From positions 523,997-587,996 of the forward strand of contig JAYKAV010002475.1 of NCBI GenBank assembly GCA_035582835.1: a DNA stretch of 64,000 nucleotides, in the 5' to 3' direction. The notes beneath the pieces are model-generated. The model made no database searches. It was not told the origin of the DNA and worked only from the letters and a program-made list of their open reading frames with translations. Below, in pieces: positions 58,601 through 64,000 of this stretch. Position 1 is the stretch's first letter. Every line of letters starts with the position of its first letter. Both the position numbers and the translations under genes were made by a program. The stretch is from Phoebastria nigripes (Eukaryota > Chordata > Aves > Procellariiformes > Diomedeidae).

Positions 58601-61600
58601 CTTGTCCTTTTGTTAATGATGAAAAAGGAAGGTAAAAACAAAGCAAAACAAACAAACAAACAAACAAAAATCAAAGAGAAATTGAAATCTCATCTATTAA
58701 TTTTCATTATTACTTATATTGTAGTGAGAAAATTTCAGTATTGCAATAAAAAGCTTTATATACTATTAATCCATTTAAATTACTCTTACACTATTAGTTT
58801 ACAGCAAACATGCTTTTGATTTTTTCCTACATTTAGGATGGACTTACAGTTTACTGTGTTATTTATGTTACTGATGTTACTATATTATTTCCATGTAACA
58901 TATGGAATATAATAATTTATATGTCTATGTTTTAATTGCTTATCTAATTTAAATATTTTAAGTAATCAAGGAAATTCTGGGAAATTTTTTGGATTTTGTC
59001 AATACACAAGGTCTCCAAATGTCAACAGAGATAATACAACCAACTCAGGGAAGTTCTTTTTTGTACTTACAATTTTGTATTGCTTGTATGTGATGCTATT
59101 TCGTACTTATGAAGCCCATTGGGATCCATGAAATTTAGGCACTCCTATATGATCCTGTTGTATGGCAAGGAACCAAAGATCATATGCCTCTTCATACAGA
59201 TTGTGACATTACCAGTTGCTGAACTGACCCGTTCTAAAAAACAAAGGTCCATTCTGGGTGCAGGATTCGTGTTTTCTGGATTAGCGATTCTATCTGAATA
59301 TCCTGAAGCCAGATCTTGGGATGATGACCTCTGCAAAACAATTCACTACTCCTGCGTTAAAAATCACAATGCCAAAGAAATTAAATAGCTTACTGTTTGT
59401 CAGTTTGGTTCAAATTAGCTTCAGATAAAACCACGTAAAACTTATTACAGAATTTAAAATCCTTAATAAAATTGCTGAGACTTTTAANAAATTTGTAGGT
59501 TATGCCAGTTGGTAAATAAGCATTGTGAGTAAAAAGTGACTAAATATCTAATACTGCCCAGGTGTGTTATATGCACCAACGTTTTTATAAATATGGGTAC
59601 CTAGTTTTGGGCATCAGAGGACCTTCTTGACTAAAGAGAGGACACTATCATAGTTAACAGTTTGATATGGGGTTGTTTTTTTATAAATTGAGTGCTAAAG
59701 TCCAAATGAAAAATTTAGAACCATACAAATCTGTACACACCAGGCAATTTGAAAATCTGATAATACTTATTTCCTTCTCTTGACATAAAAGCCATGTAAG
59801 GGAGATCATGCTGTGTCAGCAATTGTAGATTAATTTCTACATACAGATGTTACACATCTTGGGCTCCTCGTTCTCTGCTTCAAGGTGCTTCTCTAGGCAT
59901 GTCTCCTTTGACTCTGGAGCTTCCATGGAACACTACCCACAGTATACCGTATTTGAGCTAAAGCTTGGGCAACAGAATAAATCTAGTCTTCCCACCAGTC
60001 TGGTTGCAAAATTCTTGGGTACAAACTTGATACAGGGATAATGGATCCTTGATCTTAAAAACATTGAGATCAAACAAATAAATACAACTTCAGTGAGTCA
60101 TCCAAGGTCAAAGCTGCATGCATGACAGAGACAGCTCTGATCTCCTTAGTTCTGGTTTTGTGACTTTACTGCAAAACCTTCCTTCTCCTTTTTTCAACAC
60201 TCTTCCTCATTCTTGAAATTTTAAAATTATTAGGTGGTTTAGAGAAACACATTGTCACTGACTTCCCACAACTTCCATGGACTAAAACAAAAACACATTT
60301 TAATTAGAACACTTGATTTAATTGGTGCTATGAATCTCTAGTTACATTTGGCAATGAATCACAAATTAACATAATCTTTTTTTAGAACTTTGCCACAGGT
60401 TTTCTGTTGTTATTTTTTAAACCCACAAATTTTGCATTCCTCCCACTGCCTGCCCCCACATATGGTCTCTTAAGATTCTAAAATTATACAAGTCTCCCTG
60501 ACATGCATTACAACCCAGCTGTATTTAAACAGTTATGCCTTCTACCGACTGTTGGTTTATATTATTCTGTGATTCTTCTTTCCCTCACCCCCCCCTTTTT
60601 TTTTTAAATCTCTTATAATGCATTGTCTACTCATATCTGAGGAGAATGCGGTCTTGTCAGAAAGACAGCTTGATAGGTACCATAACCCTCAAGGAGTCGA
60701 ACTTAAAAATGTTAACTATCTAGACATTGTCACCAAATCAGTCCTCTGAATTTATCCCAAATCTGTGCCTTCAAATTACAGTATTTCCCATTTTATTTTC
60801 TGTGCTATGCATGCAACAATAAACACACTAACCAATTCCTTTCTCCTTAATTTCAGAATACTACTTGTTATTGGTTGGACCAAGAAAACACCCTTAGAAA
60901 TGTAATATTAACAAAAGAGATGGAAAACATATCCTACAGTTAGACAGAAAACCCTGACAGGAGGTAACAATTTTTTTCTAATTATATATGCAGCGTCAAA
61001 AAAGCACTGCTAGCACTTTACCACCACAGTGTTCATGCAGTCACATGTCAGAGCAAGTGTCAGTTTTAATGAATTTACAATTAACATGCAATTTTACTAT
61101 TCTAACTCATGCTGATATTAGTCATTTTAATTGTGTAAGTTTAAAATATAATACTAGGCTACTGTCAAGGAGATGAAGCCCAACCTCACCCAAATGTAGA
61201 AAGATTTATAATCCCAATTAACATTTGAAATATATAGGGATAAACTTACAAAATGTGAAGTGTCAGTTACTAAAATCTGTGATCTGTTTCCCTAGATCTC
61301 ATGATGCCATTTCTATAGCATATTGCCAGAGGCAATATGTCTATGAGTCAATTATATATCAACATTTATTTTTCAGTGACTCCCTTAGAGGACTAAGGAA
61401 TTAACTATCTAGATACATATATAGCCTCATCACCATAGAATCAAAGTGCCTCTGGAGTATTTAAAAATAGAAGAAACAGCAGACATCCTTGTTCTTCTCC
61501 TCTCCCATTCTTACCCTGTAACATATAACTTAATTAATTGGGGTGGGGGTTTGGGTTTTTTTTTTTTTGAGGAGGGAGGAGGAAAGGGGTGCTGGTGTGC

Positions 61601-63422
61601 ATATATGGTAGAAAGAAAGGCTCTGTGCATATCTTCTAGTAAAAATACCTTATTGGGGGAAACCTAAATAAAAACATGTTTTACATTTTGTTCTGAAAAA
61701 TGCCAAGCCTGTGGGAATTCTCAGTATCTGTGGGAGTGAGTGCTACAGGCTAGGTCCTGATCCTGTGAAATTTCTGTCTTCTTCATTCACGAGTCTCCCT
61801 AAATTGATCAACAATGGCATGATTCTGTTGAAAGACACCTGTATCAAAGGCCAAAGTGGAAGTGAAGTACATGATTACTCGGGGACCTAACAACCAAAGT
61901 CATGATGCAGTCTGAATTGCAGGGTAGAAAGTTTGAGTATTCAGTGGGGAAAAAATACTGAGAAACAAGACGACTATGTAGTCATAATGGTACTTGCTGC
62001 TAGAAGGTGTCTGGCTTTCTGTTTGTGAATGAGCTGGAAATTTTAAAAGATATGTTCTTTCTTTTTTTTTTTTTTTTACTCGATGATTTTGAAATAATGG
62101 AGAATGAACATTGGAAACATAGAGCTTATCTTGGTGAAGACTATGAGAAATGCATTAATACACAGACTGTTGACTGGCCATGGGTAAAGGAGTAATTTTT
62201 GTCTCTAAAACAATGCCAATTTACAATACCATTNAGAGGTTTCCAAGAGGCTATCTGAGACACACATTATTAACAGAGAAAGATGCTAAAAAGGAGCAAG
62301 TTCTTCCAAGGAGGTCATTCTCTCTGGAATATCATCCTCTTTTTTTGTCTCTTGTCAGCTTTGTTTAACAGTTTTTCTTTGATGCATCAGTGCCAGATAC
62401 ACATTAGGAAAGCAGGAGGTGGATACAAAGGAGATCCAAATACAGGTGCTCAGTTGCTTGCTGCTGCCGTTTAGCTGTTAGGCAATAAGCACCTCACCAT
62501 CCCTTCCAAACTACACTTCCAAACTGCTGTACAATAAACATTAATTCCATTAATATTAGGAATTACGCTGTGCCAGAATTACAGAAAATATTTAACCATA
62601 TATTCATAATCATAATATACTAGAATCATGAGATATCATAGTATTCTAAACGAGATACTGATACTGTACTAAATAAACACTAATGCTTATATAGCAGCAT
62701 GTATTAAATTACAAGTCAAAATATAAGTGCAATACATCAGATATTTGAGCTGTTATTATGTTCATCAATTTATTGATAAAAAATGCAACCCCAGTTCTCT
62801 GAGTAACACAAAACTCATATATGACATGCACTTCTTTGGAAATGCAACTTTTTATTATCATATTATGAGGGACATATTGGTCACCTTAATGACAATTATC
62901 ATCTTCCAAACTTTGTTTACTATAGAGTCTCTACCGTCAGAACATGGTATGATAATAGCAAACAGTGGGCATGGCTAGGAAAAAAACCCAACACCTTGCT
63001 AAAACTTGCAAATAATGCATCAGAGAGTAAAACAAAGTCTGTTTATCATAGTCATCTTACATATTCAAGGTCTCCTCCTTGGTCTGCTGATAAACCAGCT
63101 NAAAGCCTGAAAACTGTCCTATAATTTATTACTAAATATCTGCAAGCTTCCTAAAAAAGCCTGTTTGTCCTAGAGATAAATGGAAAGACAGGGTCAAAAC
63201 CAAAGCATTATATATCAGCATTATGTTCCCACATAAGCTGGAAACCTCCAGCAGCTGCTACTGAAAACTACTGTATGTTTTCATATGAAAACCAGTTTGT
63301 TGCCATAAATGCTTTGTGGATATTGCATGCCCTATTCACAATTGGTGCAATAAGGACATTGCAAAAACCGCATAATAGCTAAAGGTTTATAATCAGTGGT
63401 AATCTCTCTTCCCACATCATTC
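55661..63422. other. AT-rich non-coding stretch
   Basis: No gene recognised. Open frames up to 131 codons (57657-58052 plus) have no domain. An AAAC microsatellite lies at 58643-58669, a C8-T11 run at about 60588-60605, and T runs at 61557-61569 and 62062-62078. Confidence 0.6.
58643..58669 (+). repeat. AAAC microsatellite
   Basis: Five or more consecutive AAAC units. Confidence 0.9.
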
Positions 63423-64000
63423 AAGCCCCTGAACCTCAAGGCAGGGATTGGGGGAATGAAGTCTCTTTTTGTAGGAGAAAATCAGGTTCGAGACCATCTG
63501 AGGAACCTGAGCATACACAAGTCCATGGGACCTGACAANTTCCCAGGATTCTGAGGGAACTGGCTGATGTAGTTGCCAAGCCACTCTCCATAATATTTGA
63601 AAAGTCAAGGCAGTCCATCGAAGTCCCCAGTGACTGGAAGAAGGGCAACATCATCCCCATTTTAAAAAAAGGTAAAAAGGAAGACCCTGGGAAATACCGA
63701 CTAGTCAGCCTCTCCTCCGTGCCCGGTAAGATCATGGAAAAGATCTTCCTGGAAGACATGTCAAGGCATATGCATGACAGGGAGGTGATTAGAGACAGCC
63801 AACATGGCTTCACAAAGGGCAAATTGTGCCTGACTAATCCGGTGGCCTTCTACGATGGAGTGACGGCGTTGGTGGATAAGGAAAGAGNAACTGATGTCAT
63901 CTATCTTNACTTCTGCAAGGCCTTTGACATGGTCCCACACAACATCCTTGTCTCTAAATTGGTGAGATATGTGTTTGATGGACGGACTATTCAATGGATG
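63423..64000 (+). mobile_element. CR1 LINE, reverse-transcriptase part, runs off the window
   Basis: 5'-truncated CR1 beginning just before the RT domain. In order it reads ENQVRDHLRNLSIHKSMGPD, then after small frameshifts the palm motifs [36 protein letters not shown], and the catalytic-region block [15 protein letters not shown], reaching FDGRTIQWM at the edge. Three N bases and frameshifts (near 63545 and 63570) interrupt it. The ORF2 remainder and 3' tail should lie to the right of the window. The copy is relatively young, like the one at 16.4-17.2 kb, and reads in the same direction. Confidence 0.96.

Noticed and set aside
63436..63994. Minus-strand frames of 63-128 codons at the right edge
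   Set aside because: Antisense shadows of the CR1 reverse transcriptase, which reads on the plus strand.
1..64000. tRNA, rRNA, snRNA, CRISPR array or prokaryote-like operon
   Set aside because: Scanned by eye for conserved tRNA B-box and U6-like words and for regularly spaced repeats; none seen, and the genome is clearly a bird's.

Overview
The window is 64 kb of AT-rich vertebrate nuclear DNA, almost certainly from a bird. Evidence: two well-preserved CR1 (chicken repeat 1) LINE fragments, one ending in the diagnostic CR1 3' tail built on an 8-bp ATTCTATG-type repeat; a solo LTR of a type common in bird genomes, with an intact 5-bp target duplication; and no SINE of mammalian type. Scattered single N bases and two N blocks (5363-5382, 43787-43900) show a draft assembly. 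There are no operons, rRNA, tRNA, CRISPR arrays or prokaryotic genes, and no protein-coding gene that I can name.

Layout. 1-43.4 kb: AT-rich non-coding DNA that looks like intron or intergenic sequence. It holds a solo LTR (5254-5821, minus), a GC-rich unclassified block (6.9-7.7 kb), a strongly decayed antisense CR1/L3-type LINE (9.36-10.8 kb), a young CR1 3' end (16.37-17.23 kb, plus) and a relic resembling a LINE-1 ORF1 coiled-coil region (20.39-20.78 kb, plus). Several short exon-like segments (17.7 kb plus; 5.1, 3.0 and 1.8 kb minus) are proposed with low confidence. 43.4-46.4 kb: a CpG-rich promoter region. On the minus strand a first exon ending at 44254 with a strong donor, and a 108-bp second exon (43528-43635) with strong splice sites, are the best-supported gene parts in the window. 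Both look like 5' UTR, so the gene would read leftward across the first 43 kb. A second GC-rich block lies at 46.0-46.3 kb. 46.4-64 kb: AT-rich upstream DNA with an unassigned minus-strand coding-like segment (49.3-49.86 kb), a second LINE-1-ORF1-like relic (54.1-54.6 kb, minus), an internally deleted CR1 (55.0-55.66 kb, plus), and a CR1 reverse-transcriptase fragment that runs off the right edge (63.42 kb onward, plus).

Functional reading (inference): the window probably covers the 5' end and first large introns of a leftward-transcribed gene with a CpG-island promoter near 44.3 kb, plus its upstream flank. I could not identify that gene. Nothing here supports a previously undescribed multi-gene system. 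The points most worth checking are the spliced 5' exons, the two LINE-1-type relics (rare in birds), and the unassigned coding-like segment at 49.3-49.86 kb.
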